From NCBI GenBank assembly GCA_020746105.1, contig CM036658.1:34465004-34529003 (forward strand): 64,000 nt of DNA, in the 5' to 3' direction. The translations under genes were made by a program, and so were the position numbers. The DNA comes from Trogon surrucura (lineage: Eukaryota; Chordata; Aves; Trogoniformes; Trogonidae). The notes below the pieces were generated by a model. That model was given only the letters and a program-made list of their open reading frames with translations, searched no databases and was not told where the DNA came from. This document shows positions 1 through 12,004 of this stretch, one piece after another (the stretch's first letter is position 1; the number at the start of each line of letters is the position of its first letter).

Positions 1-3000
1 GTGAACTCTAATCAGCTAATGAGGTTTACTGTCCCAGAATTGGGTCAAGATTTTAATTGAAAGAGTTGAAAAAAACTCTGTCCTTTTTAGAACAACCTTG
101 TGGTTGTGTTTTTCCACAAGTTCAGGTCAAAAACCCATATGAATTTGCACACGTAATGGTGAAATGGAATTTCTTCGTAAAAGGCATAATCTATTAGGAC
201 TGGAAACATGATCATAACAGACCCTACTGCTGGGTTTGTGGGAAGGGCTGGGATCATCTTTGGGAGCCATGCTGAGCCCACAGACACCAAAAGGCTGCCC
301 AGGGTGCCTGGACGCTGCTAGGAGGAGAAGTAGAGCATGGGGCATCCCCTTGATTTGATACTGGGGAGTAGGCACAGGAGGTGAGGGACAGGAAGGGACG
401 CAAGAAGCAAGCATTCTCCAAGAGAGCTAACTGAGCAACTATGCAAGGCAGGCAGCCCTCTAGCTGAAGGAGAATTGTGAGCTATTTTTATGATCTTGGT
501 GTATCCTGTAGCAATAAAATGACACATGCCTCTGGTTTAGTTCTGAGGGGTTGGTTTTTTTTCCAACATATACTGGGGTCCCTATGAAGGGGTCCTCCAA
601 CAGCACTCTGGTTTCCAGCTGTGCAGAACCTGCATGGGTGTGTTAAGTCAGCTTTCCCCAGTTTGTCTCCTTTGCCAAATTAGTTAGAGCCCATGCAATG
701 TAAGGAAAAAAAGACTAGTAGAAGTACTGGCCTGAAGCAGAAGTGCAATAGGCAGAAAAAAGCCTTCTTTATATCACTCCGCAAAGCAAGACATATGAGT
801 AATGATCAGCTTGCTGATTCTGCTAAAATCAGTGTGTGTTGATGACTTCCTGCTACTCATGCATGTCCAGAGATGGCTACAAGAGGTAACATGTGCGTTG
901 AGATAAAGGAAGGCTGTTGGCTGTTTGGCAAGATTTTTTTCCTTTTTTTGATTTCCTGGTGGCAACATTTCTGACCTTCAGTTTTGTATTAATTTTCTAT
1001 TATCTTAGGCATTTTGCTAACTAGATGTTTAATTGCTAATGTTTTGATAATGAATACTTCTGCTAACCATGGAAGAGAAGATCACTTATATACTCAGTGA
1101 AGCAGTACCTTGCTGAAGGATTAACACAAATTCTCCGTTGGTTTCTGTACTGATGCCCAAAATGAACCTGTGCCTGAAAAGTTCCTGAAGATTCAGAACT
1201 ATGGTAGAATTGAAGCATTTCCTTGCTTACCTGAGCTGTAATTTACACAAATGTCTGAAGTGTGAAGTTGATGGCTGAGGTTGCTAAGATGTTCCCTCCA
1301 GTTTTACCTGAAGATCACTCCTTTGGCAATAAACAAGAGCAGCTATTCCCTTCAGTAATGTTGAGAGTTGTCCTCAAGTGCAGAATTCCCATTGATGTCA
1401 GTGAAAATTGAGGCCAGGATACAGACTTTTAGATTGTGCCGAGAATGCATTTCTTGGGCCCTGTCTGAGCATTTGAAGTCTGTACGGTTTGCACTTTAGG
1501 CAGCACTAGTGAGACATTCATCTATTTTTTCCCTTCATGCATTGGACAGCTGTTTATGTAACAGCATGTAAAACGGGAGGAATTTCAGTTTTCATTGCTA
1601 TATGCAGTGACATTGATCCAGTCCATTAATAGGACCAGTTCAGCAAAAGCTATTCAAGAGCTCATCAGGTTCAGCTTCTGGGCTTGCTGCCTAAAACTGT
1701 ACACTCTTGTACACGTGTCCCCATGGCTTTACATGTGCAACAATGAGATTCTCCATACTTGTTATGTATAAATTGTATGATATTGCAAGAATAAATTTAA
1801 AGCCATAAGCTCTTGCCTGGTAAGAGGCATGGGGAAATTCCTGTTATGAGCATGCCTGTCACTCAGACAAAGAAGTTGCCTGGTAGGTGGTTTTTTTTTT
1901 AATGTGCAAAATAAATCACAGTGGATGGTTTTGCTTCAACTCTTGCTTTTTTAGATGTGGTGTTTATAACCAATATTCAAAGTATATACAGTTCCTGCAT
2001 CAAATAAGAAGCATCTATCCACAAAACAACAGTATAAATATATGTTTTGCAATGACTTACTGGCTTGATCGCCTGACCCAGGCTCTGTGTTCTGGCAGAG
2101 GTTTTTGCTCTGTTTTGGAGAATGATTCCTTCTCTATTTGGTGAAGGAAAGCACCCCTTTATGAACTGAAAGAATGAGCTCCTGTCCTGTATGTTCTTCA
2201 TTCTTTAAAGCAAAAAATTTGCAAAATAAATTGAAAAGTTGACTGCGAATTTCTGACAGTTCAAAAGTAAGAGCTGTGTACAGACGAGGCATAAAAGTAC
2301 AAACTATATGTTTCATTATCAGCCTAATTTTTAGCTTCAGCTACGGAAAGAGCATTTTCTGGAAATTCGTGGAGTTGTTGCAGTTAAAATGTATGGAGTG
2401 TTGTGGTGGATTAGGCATTAACACTACTGAATGTAGACTGTTGCTCTGAGAGGTGTCCTTCCATTCCAACAAAAGCACACGTGCGGATGCCTTCTATTGC
2501 AGGAAGACAGACTAAACTGTCTACTGTGCTTTCTAGCTTTACATACTGGGATTTTGTGTGCAGAAATCTTGAAAAAAGGTTTTTGACCTGAGGATGTAGA
2601 ACAACCTTCCTATTGTGCCTTTCTAGGTGTTGCACCCAGCCAGTGAAACCTCCAATGTTACCAGTTTGCCCAGTGATGCATTTTTAATGTTGAACATGAA
2701 AGAAACAGACCACAAATACTTGGACGCAATGTGAAAGGAACGAGTACACAGATGGTCCTGTTGGATCCATACTGAGTTAGATGTACCTGCATCTTGTGAT
2801 TTATGTGAAGTTGGGCTGTACCTCCAGCCTGCAGCACCAGGGAGTTGTGAAATGCAGGACCTTTGGAGTATACTGTGTGATAAGGTTTAGTTTCAAAGGC
2901 ATCACTGTACAAAGTCAGGTCTAGAAATTAGCAAGCGTAAGTCTTCCAGAAAACAAACAAAAAAATTACCCAGGATAAGTGCAGGAAGACCCAGTGTCCT

Positions 3001-5162
3001 CATCAAGAAACTAACTGGACTCCCCATGGACTAAATAATATTATTTGGATCAAACCTTCTATGCAGTGTCAAACTAGTTGAATGGGGTATTGGCTGAGGT
3101 CTACCAATCCTTTCTTTATCCACGCAGTTTCATTCATCCCTCCGTCAAATTGTTGCTCCTCCACTTCCTCCTGTGCTGCTCAGTGACAGCAGAGGAAGCA
3201 AATAAATCAAAACAAGCATAGAAGCAATGCTGCTCCTGCTCCCCTGACTTAGACGTTTGTTTCTGCGTTCCAGCCCTGGTAGATAGAAGTCTTTTCCCGC
3301 CCACAGTTTGTTGCTTATTACTAGCCACTAAAATAATACCCTTCCACAGGCCACAAAAATGTTCCCCTATAAGTTACTTGTGAGAACTGCCTTATCCTTA
3401 AAAATAGGAAGGTTTTCCTTGGAGAATCATCCCTTCAGAAGGAAGGATCTGCCAAGACATGGGTAGGTTCAGTATAGATGTTTTTTTAATTGTTTTGTCT
3501 GATTGTTGAAGGCAGTGAAGGGACAGCAGGCTAGATAACAATGAAAAGAAGTGTCTTGTCTTTTTAGTTAACAGGCTATGCCTATGAAATATAAAACATT
3601 GTCTTCCTTCAGCTGTTTTGTGGAACTCTTATGTAGCCTTGGAACAAATTTGCATCACAGATAAATCAAAAGATGTGAAAGTCACACCATAATTCAAGTA
3701 ACAAGAATGAAAGTATGTAGTTAGTCCAGCTAATCTATCAATTTGGATGGACCACATTCCAGAGATGAGCTCCTGTTTCAAATGAAAACTGACTCCAGAT
3801 GTGCCATCCAGAAAATTTTCCACAGTTTTGTGTCAACACATCTGTACTTGGTGTAGATGAAATAGGAACGGGAGATACCAACAGACCACCAGAGCAGCCA
3901 GTCAGCACTGTGTTGCTCATAGATCAGCTACTGATGTGAAATCTCAACTTTCCTCTTTGCCATCTTCTGAAGTAGGATGTTTTGGGTTGCCAAACGGCAC
4001 TCTTACATGGAAGTTTTCAGTTTTGCATATAAGTACTGTGTGAAATTTCTTCAGGGAAATTCCGATTCCAACACTAAGGAAGAGTGTTTGGCTTTGCCGT
4101 GAGCAGAAGCAGAAAACCTGGCAAACGATTGCGTTCCTTGTCTGTGGTGATACTGGTGTATGTACCTGCAGGCAGTGCCCTATGGCAGTAAATCGCAAAT
4201 ACTGAGGTTTTCCATTAAAAATTGCAAAGGGTTTTGGAGGAGAGACCATTACAGGAAAATAAAATAGTACCAAGCCTGCCTGTAAGTACACCAAAAAGTG
4301 TAATTGACTGGCCTCAGTGGGGTGGCATGCGTGTAACTGTAAGCCCAGAATATCTCATTAAATCTCCTCCTACCTACTGCATTCAGCAGAGTCATTCTGA
4401 GATTCTCAGATGCTGCAGATATGACATAGCCCTAATTACAGGGTAACAGGGCAAACCACAGCACAAAGTAAACAGCCCCAGATCTTCAGCAAATGAACAA
4501 ACAAGCATGAGCAATTCACTCCTGAGGCTTGCTCTGCTGTGGCTCAAGTACAATGTTCATGCTGCCTTCGAGTAATTGTTGTGAGGTGGCCTCCTGCACT
4601 GAGGAGCTGCAAAGCAGGCGTCCTGGGAGCATGAGGTTTCTGACGAGGCACGTATGAGTGATTCTTCTTTAACGGGCATTTTAGCCCGCTACTTCCTTTC
4701 ACAAAAACATCTTTCTCCTAAGAAATAGTTTGGAAAGGCACTTAAAAATATATGGATTTCTCACATCATTGCATGAATTGTGAGTTTAATAAAAAATTAG
4801 AGATTATGGACAAAATCCCTCTGGCTTGTAAATTGTGTTGAGTTAGCTAGGAAGGATGTGCTTCCTGCAAAACAGAGTAGAGGACAGAGAATATCCATAG
4901 CTATCAGACAACATGGGGACAGAGCAAGCCAAGTAACCTATCCTGCAGTGATTGTCTTTTCACAAGAAACCAAGATAGAGCTGGGGCTGAAGATAGAGGA
5001 GGGAGGGGTTTGAAGGCAAAGTGGAAATTTTACAGAGTTTATTTAAAAGTCCAATTTTGGTAAATTGTCTGTGGATTAATATAATTTTTCTGAGGCTAAT
5101 GTCTTCTGTCTTCGAAGGACTTCTTCCATGTTTCTCATTCAGGTAGCCTTGGCTGAGGTGAA
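1..5162 (+). other. MUSK: MUSK intron (upstream of the Ig3 exons), left part
   Basis: This is non-coding. I searched for the expected Ig1/Ig2 motifs (YRCVAK-like, SWIKG-like) and the signal peptide and found none, so the previous exon is likely outside the window. The open frames here are short and unrelated to known families. A 5-bp G/C stem at 4673-4688 is too weak to mean anything. Confidence 0.7.
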
Positions 5163-6541
5163 AGAATCACAGAATCACAGAATGTTAGAGGTTAGAAGGG
5201 ACCTCAAAGATCATCTAGTCCAACCCCCCTGCCAGAGCAGGATCACCTACAGCAGAGCGCACAGGAACGCGTCCAGGTGGGTTTTGAATGTCTCCAAAGA
5301 AGGAGATTCCACAACCTCCCAGGGCCATCTGTTCCAGTGCTCTGTTACCCTCACAGTAAAAAAGTTTTTTTCTCATATTTTTATGGAACCTCCTATGTTC
5401 CAGCTGCCAGCCATTGCCCCTTGTCCTGTCAATGGATGCCGCTGAAAAGAGCCTGGCTCCGTCCTCCTGACACTTCCCCTTGACATATTTATCAACATTA
5501 ATGAGGTCACCCCTCAGCCTCCTCTTCTCCAAGCTAAAGAGACCCAGCTCCTTCAGCCTTTCCTCATAAGGGAGAGACCCAGCTCCTTCAGCCTTTCCTC
5601 ATAAGGGAGATGCTCCACTCCCTTCACCATCTTTGTGGCTCTGTGCTGGACTCTCTCAAGCAGCTCCCTGTCCTTCTTGAGCTGAGGGGCCCAGAACTGG
5701 ACACAATATTCCAGATGTGGCCTCACCAGGGCAGAGTAGAGGGGCAGGAGGAGCTCTCTCGACCTACTTGATACTCCCCTTCTAATACACCCCAGGATGC
5801 CATTGGCCTTCTTGGCCACAAGGGCACATTGCTGGCTCATGGTCATCCTGCTGTCCACTAGAACCCCCAGGTCCCTTTCCCCTGCGCTGCTCTCCAGCAG
5901 GGCAGTCCCCAACCTGTAGTGGCACATGGGGTTATTCTTTCTCAAGTGCAGGACTCTACACTTGCCCTTCTTGAATCATGTAAGATTTCTCCCTGACCAA
6001 CCCTCCAGCCTGTCCAGGCCTCTTTGAATGGCTGCACAACCTTCTGGTGTGTCAGCCACTCCTCCTAATTTCGTATCATCAGCAAACTTGCTGACAACAT
6101 TCTCTAATCCCTCATCCAGGTCATTGATAAATATATTAAACAGCACCGGCACGAGCACTGACCCTTCAGGGACCCCACTAGACACAGGCATCCAGCCAGA
6201 CTCTGCACCATTGACCACAACTCTGGCTTCTTCCCTTCAACCAGTTCTCGACCCACCTCACTACTTGGTCATCCAGACCACACTTCCTCAGTTTACCTAT
6301 GAGGATGCTGTGGGAGACGGTGTCAAAGGCCTTGCTGATATCCAGATAGACCACATCCACTGCACGGCCACCATCCATCCACCTGGTTATGTCTTCATAA
6401 AAGGCTATCAGGTTGGTCAAACATGACTTCCCCTTGGCAAAGCCATGCTGACTGCTCCTAATAACCCTATCCTTGATATGCCTAGAGACAGTGTCAAGGA
6501 TAAGATGTTCCATCACCTTTCCAGGGATGGAGGTGAGGCTG
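5163..6541 (-). mobile_element. CR1 LINE, 5'-truncated, with reverse-transcriptase (ORF2) remnants
   Basis: The element reads on the minus strand. Its 3' end at 5163 carries the AATCACAGA-type octamer tail and the CR1 end motif (ggttggactagatgatctttgaggtcc on its own strand, seen in complement). Moving up in coordinate, translated minus-strand pieces match CR1 reverse transcriptase: [74 protein letters not shown] and DISKAFDTVSH. The frame is broken at least twice (near 5560 and near 5960), so it is dead. The 5' end stops near an A-rich run at 6541. It lies in a MUSK intron, antisense to the gene, and shares its subfamily with the copy at 62750. Confidence 0.93.
5539..5608. repeat. 35-bp perfect tandem duplication inside the CR1 copy
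   Basis: The unit gagacccagctccttcagcc... occurs at 5539-5573 and again, identically, at 5574-5608. Thirty-five bases is not a multiple of three, so it shifts the ORF2 frame. The other CR1 copies in the window have one unit, so this is a later slippage or repair event and not part of the element. Confidence 0.95.
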
Positions 6542-9500
6542 AAAAAAAAAAGCTTGCTCTTGTTTTCCTTACTAACAGACTCTTCCAAACTGTACAACTC
6601 TAGGCTTTGCTTCTAGCACCAATGCTAATTCTGGTGTCACACACTATTTACAGGATGTGTGTGCTTATGCTGTAGAACATAAAGTGTCTGCTGTTGTGCT
6701 GCTCTGTGTAGAAATGGTCCTCTCACATCTCTGAAACTGAATGCAGCTCCAGCTAGCCCCTCACAAAATGGGCATCTCAAAATAGGAGATGAGAATAGGG
6801 AACAAAGGTGGATCTCTCAGTTAGGAGGGACTAGCAGAGTTTTCAGCATTGAAAAACAAGCATTAATGGTGGATCAGGTGAGCAGGGAACAGGCTACTTG
6901 CTATCATCCCAAAACAAGAAATGTCCTAGTAGCTACTGCTAGCAGCACTTTAAAATAGATGGAAGGAAGTACTTCTCACATGGCATGTAATTAAATTTAT
7001 GGCACTGCTGTCACTCATTGTTGGAGACCAGATATCACAATGCTGCAGGGCCTATCTCAGTTTTGGTGAGTGGTTCCCATGATTGCCTGCTCCATTCTTG
7101 AGAGTAGGAGAGAGGGAGACTTGTGTGCAGCTCTGGAGATTTCAGCCCATCACTGCTGCTGAGGCTGCCAGTCTGCCTGCGTGTACTGGTCTCTTTCCCT
7201 CTGGTTGCCGAACACATCTGGAATGAGCAAGAGTTGCTCTTTGACTCAAGAGATGGGGAACTTCTTTTTCAGTTTCACATGCAGTAACGGGTAATGGCAG
7301 AGTTAAATAGCACACTGCATGTCTCCGTACAATAGAAAAGCCAGAGCACCAGGAAGTTCAGAAAGGTCTTTCCTTCAAAGAAACCAAACACATATATATG
7401 ACCAATATTGACATGAAAAGAATTTCCTTATTCATTTCCTTGGGAAGTAATTTGAACATGTTATCCTCGCTTGTCCTTGAATCTAGTGTTTGCTCTGTAT
7501 ATAGAAATGAACACTTGTACAGAACAGGTTTTATATAGTTACACAGGATATAAGCTATCTATTTACATTTTACTTCTGGTTATAGCTCTGCATATTCGCA
7601 GGGTCTGCTTTTAGAATACCAGAGACATCTACATGCGATGCAAAGTCTTCCGTAGCTGAGAAGTTCCTGTGCTGGCTAGTGCATTTAATGTTATGTGCAT
7701 TCTTCTGCTGACGCAGATTGTCCTACCATCCATAAATCTTGGAACTCACCCTAGAGTAAGGTTGACTTGAAAAGCTATTGCCTTGTTAAGAAAAGACTTC
7801 CTTTGATATTAGACACTAGAGCTTAAAATTTGAAGGCTTCAGGATGGAGGATGTTGTGGCTTCCTCCATCTCCCTTCCACACAGATCTTGAATTGTCCCT
7901 GTCATCTGTCTCAAAGCCTCAAGCTCCAGGGTGAGTGCCCATGTGCTCCAGTGCTGTCAGGCCTGTGCCCTGTGAAGTGTTAGAACTACTGCAAACTCCA
8001 AACCTACAAAATCATGTATCAGGACCCAAAAGAGCTTGGAGATTTGGAGATTTTGTAGAAAACACTGGTATTTCAAATGGGTTTCTTCCAGATTACTGTG
8101 ATAACCAGGTGAGGATCAGGCAGATGATGAAGTACTGCTTGCTCACAGCGCTTCTGCATCTCTCTCTTTCGAGTCCCATATCTAATGGTTTTGTTCCTTG
8201 GGAAATAATACAGTGGTTGTGTGCATTTTCTACTGCATTTGTATGCTTTTCTTTTGTTTTGATAATCTGTATACTCATGATTCTCTGGCAATAAGCATGT
8301 TGGAATGGGAATTAAAACAAAATAGGTAAGCAATTTGATAGAGAGTAGTGGAAGTGTCTCGTATCAGCTTTACCTGTGTCATTTTACTCCTCCTTGTGAT
8401 TACTTGGGAGATAAATATTGCAGTTTTGTTTAGAAATACTTGGAGATCAAAGTAAACTGATCCTTGAGTTTGTCTCAGGATTTAACTATTAATGGCAGTT
8501 TTGGAAGTGGGTGAGGGTGTGGCAGCACGCCTTGAGCAGTGGCAAAAGTACAACGTGAGCCATTCGCACAGGAAGGCATGTGGCAAGCGGTGTGCAGAGC
8601 CTGTCGATGCTGCTGCAACAGTTTCTGACCATGCTTACTGAAGAATTTGTTTGTTCTCTGAGATGGGATTTGGTCTCATGGTGTCACCTGCAGAGACTGT
8701 GCCTCACTTGTTCAGCCCCGGCTCTTGCCATGTGTTTAGCTGCTGTGCTCAGCTCGGCGTGGCTGTCTCTGCAACCACTAATCCGCAAGCACGATGCGTG
8801 GCCTGTTCTCAGCCATGGTATTTCAAGAATTGTTGGGATTTTATACGGATTAATTTGAAATGTCAGAAAACACAAATGCTGCGGCTTTCTACATGTTTAC
8901 AGATGTATTTGTTGGACCTCCTCTCATCCCTCACCAGTGGGAAGGAAATTGTAGCCCCTCTGCTCGCTACCTCTCCTTGACTGCCTGGGTTAAAGTTGTC
9001 AGGAAGAGTGAACGGGTGTGAGATGAATGAATCTGAATGGGGATTTAGACAACTGGACTTCTCACTGGCAAAAGACTGAAAACACATTGACACAAGTTTA
9101 CGGTTCTTCAGAGCATAATAGGCGGCAAGTGTAAATGATTTTTTACGGATTAGAAGGCAAAGTCCAGTCCTAGAGAACTCATGTGTGGAGAAGGAGTCAT
9201 TTCAATCTGTCACACTTCAGGTGCGAAAGAGCTACAGTGACGCTGGCAAACACAAACAAAAAAATGCTTGCAGTTTAGCTCATAAATGCTTACACATGAA
9301 TAGTACGCAGCGCAAAGCCTTTGGCAGGGTATTTATATCAGGAAAGTTTCCGAGGTGATGTGTAGCTTACCAACTCTCCCAGCAATGCAGACACATTGGT
9401 TCTCAATACGGCACCAGCTGTACCAGAGGAAAACGCCTTTTGCGTGTAGGAGTTGCCTTTGCCCACCATGTTTTACAGCTTAGCTGGAAAAAAAAATTTG

Positions 9501-10225
9501 GCTTAAGAGCAGGCCATAATCACCCAAAAGGTAATTTTTTTTTGCGATGAAAGCGAAAGAATGTTGGAAAGTGGATTGAGATACCAGATCTGGCAGTATG
9601 GACACACCATGTCTGGCACATGCGCTAGGCCAGGCTTAGACTGCGGTGGGAAGGGAGCACGCACACACTGTCTCCAGGTGCGTGCTAACACAAATTTAGC
9701 TCTCTGTGGCCTTACCTTGGTTTGGACTATCAGGTATGCTTTACAGCATGCCAGGACTAGCAATGAACTCTTGGACATAAATATGCATGGATGTTGACAG
9801 GCTGGATTAATTCATGTACATTAGCAAATGTTGCTCATGTTCTCTGAAAGACAAGATTCACTAAAGCCAGTGGAGGGTCTGGAAACAAACCAAAATCCAC
9901 CCTAAAACCAGTGCTAGAAAACCTGTCTGAAAGGGGTGTCTTCCTTCAGCTGGGCTGTGCACACAAGGGTTTCCACTGAGCTCTGGGAGACACTTTGTTC
10001 TTCCCCAAAAGCAGCAGCATGGCCCCAGGCCACCCAGGCTGCTGCCTGGATGTGACTGGCCCAGTCCAGTCTGCTTTAAGAGAAAAACCTGGCCTTACCC
10101 AGTCAGGGGCGCAGGCAACTGCCAGGACTGCAGGATGGAGCCCCAAATCCTGGAAATGAAACAGCTCAGTCTAAGGCAATGGTGAAAAAAAAAAAGTCAC
10201 CTGGAAAGAGTTAGCTGTTCAAACT

Positions 10226-10258
10226 GGGGGCGGGGGGGTTGGGGGTGGGGGTGGGGAC
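10226..10258 (+). repeat. G-run cluster, potential G-quadruplex
   Basis: Five runs of four to seven G are separated by loops of one to two bases on the + strand. This fits the quadruplex rule (four or more G-runs with short loops). It would be on the sense strand of the MUSK pre-mRNA. Confidence 0.8.
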
Positions 10259-10946
10259 AGACCTGCTTTAATCTTTTTATAGTTTAAAAATTTTGTGACT
10301 GAATTGAAGCCCTACTGTTTGGACTGGATGATATTACCTAATTCTCAGAAATGAGAGCAGCTGGCTGTGGTGCAGATACCTCCTAGAAAGCCCTGCAGTG
10401 CACAGCACATCATTTAGCAAAGCTGTAAAAGAAAGGACATTTATTAGGGGGCTTGGAAGTGTAACTTAACGTGCTGGCTTGGCTTTTAGCTGGCTGGATC
10501 TCATTTCCAGCTCCTCTGTTTTATTTTCCATTTAAATAAAAAAATAAATGAAGCTTTCTTCACTTGCCTTCCCAAACTGCATTTTGGTATGCTCTTGGGT
10601 AAAACCCTTGATGAGAGGCTGGGGGTCTTGATGTGAATGTTGTTAACTTTGTGGTGTTGGAGCTAAACTGGCAGAGGTCTTGGCAAAATCTACTTTCAAG
10701 AAAAGGAGAGCAAGTGAAGAAGATATTAAAAATCAACTGATTGGTGGGAATTTTTGCTCTGAGACAAAAGAAAAAAAAATAAATCCTGAGCCCAACAAGT
10801 AATGTGAATTTTAAAAGCATTCATTGCTATTTCCTGTTCCTTCTTCTTCTGCCTTTCACCTGCCTCCTCCTGCCAGTTGCTTAGGTTGGCACCATCAGGG
10901 TCATCATTTCTTCCTCACCCTTTTTGCCTGTTTTCTTTGTGTAATA

Positions 10947-10948
<2 letters not shown>

Positions 10949-10987
<39 letters not shown>
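10949..10987. repeat. (GT)n microsatellite, about 19 units
   Basis: An uninterrupted GT dinucleotide run in a MUSK intron. It is likely length-polymorphic. Confidence 0.97.
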
Positions 10988-10988
<1 letters not shown>

Positions 10989-11835
10989 TGTCATAGTTTT
11001 GGAAGCTGCATTCCTCTGTTTAGCTACAGGATAGATTTCCTTGCTGATGCAGCTGCGAAAACGGGCCTCGAGCTCATCCTGGTGGTTTTGCTCTGCTTTG
11101 CACTGGTGGAAGGTGACACTGGCTGCTCTCACACAACCTGTCTTGGCTTTTCCACAGCACCTAAATCTGTTGGCAAAGGCAGTATGTTGATCATCCACCC
11201 GTAGGTAATGAGGCTGAGAAACAGCTGATGCTGTGGTTTTTTAATGATATTTTCCAAAGTGATAAAGAACCCTTTGGAAAATGTATCCCTGGGTGTGCCA
11301 GTCTACAGCAGCCCAAAGTCTGACAGGACTCGGAGATCCAGACTTTGTCCCACTTAAAAACATAAGAATGTGAAAAGCCCCCAGCTTATTCCATTCACAG
11401 TATATAGAGTTAAGTACTTTAGTTAAATAGCTAAACTTTAAGTAAAATACTTTAAAAAAACATGCAAATTTAAGTACTTGAAATGTTAAAGTACAAAATT
11501 TCTAACTGCAATTTTGAAAGTCCTGGAAATGCACACAGTGGCACTGGGTGCCACAGTGCTTTGATTCTTCCATACTTTGGAAACCAGTTTACTTCCTTTA
11601 TAGTCCGGCTTTTATGTACTCATCCCTCCCTGTGCTAGATGATACACCCGCAGTACTTTCCGCGAGATACGTGAACGTTTAGCAGCTGTCACTGGATTTT
11701 TTTTTATTCCTGTGTTGGTTGTTTTAAACATGAACGGCTTGACCCTTTGCCTTCCCTGTGCTGGTGGACGAATGCTCATGCCAGCAGTGTGCTGGGCTAC
11801 GAAAGCAGAGTGTATCAGTGCTGAAGGGAGGACCC

Positions 11836-12004
11836 CGGGAGTGGGGTGCAGACTTCGGGCGTCCCCGCAGGCGCTGAGCCCGACCAGCTGCTGTGGTCCC
11901 GGTGGGTTTCCTACCCGCCATCATTTCAAAGCACGCCTCTTCTCCTGGCTGAAAGATCCTCACAGGTTTGGGGAGAGCAGCCAGCACAGAGGACGGCGTA
12001 CGCG
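11836..12004. promoter_or_regulatory. CpG-dense islet inside a MUSK intron (candidate only)
   Basis: I count 13 CpG dinucleotides in about 170 bases (cccgg, ttcgggcgtccccgcaggcgc, ccgacc, cccgg, acccgcc, cacgcc, gacggcgtacgcgcc), against very few in the flanks. It is too short for a classical CpG island. It could be a small regulatory element or a leftover of a GC-rich insertion. Open frames exist on both strands here but match nothing I know. Confidence 0.35.

Noticed and set aside
4673-4688. Terminator-like G/C stem-loop
   Set aside because: A 5-bp stem in a eukaryotic intron; not meaningful.
5553-6597. Reverse-transcriptase open frames as host genes
   Set aside because: They are pieces of a frame-broken CR1 LINE.
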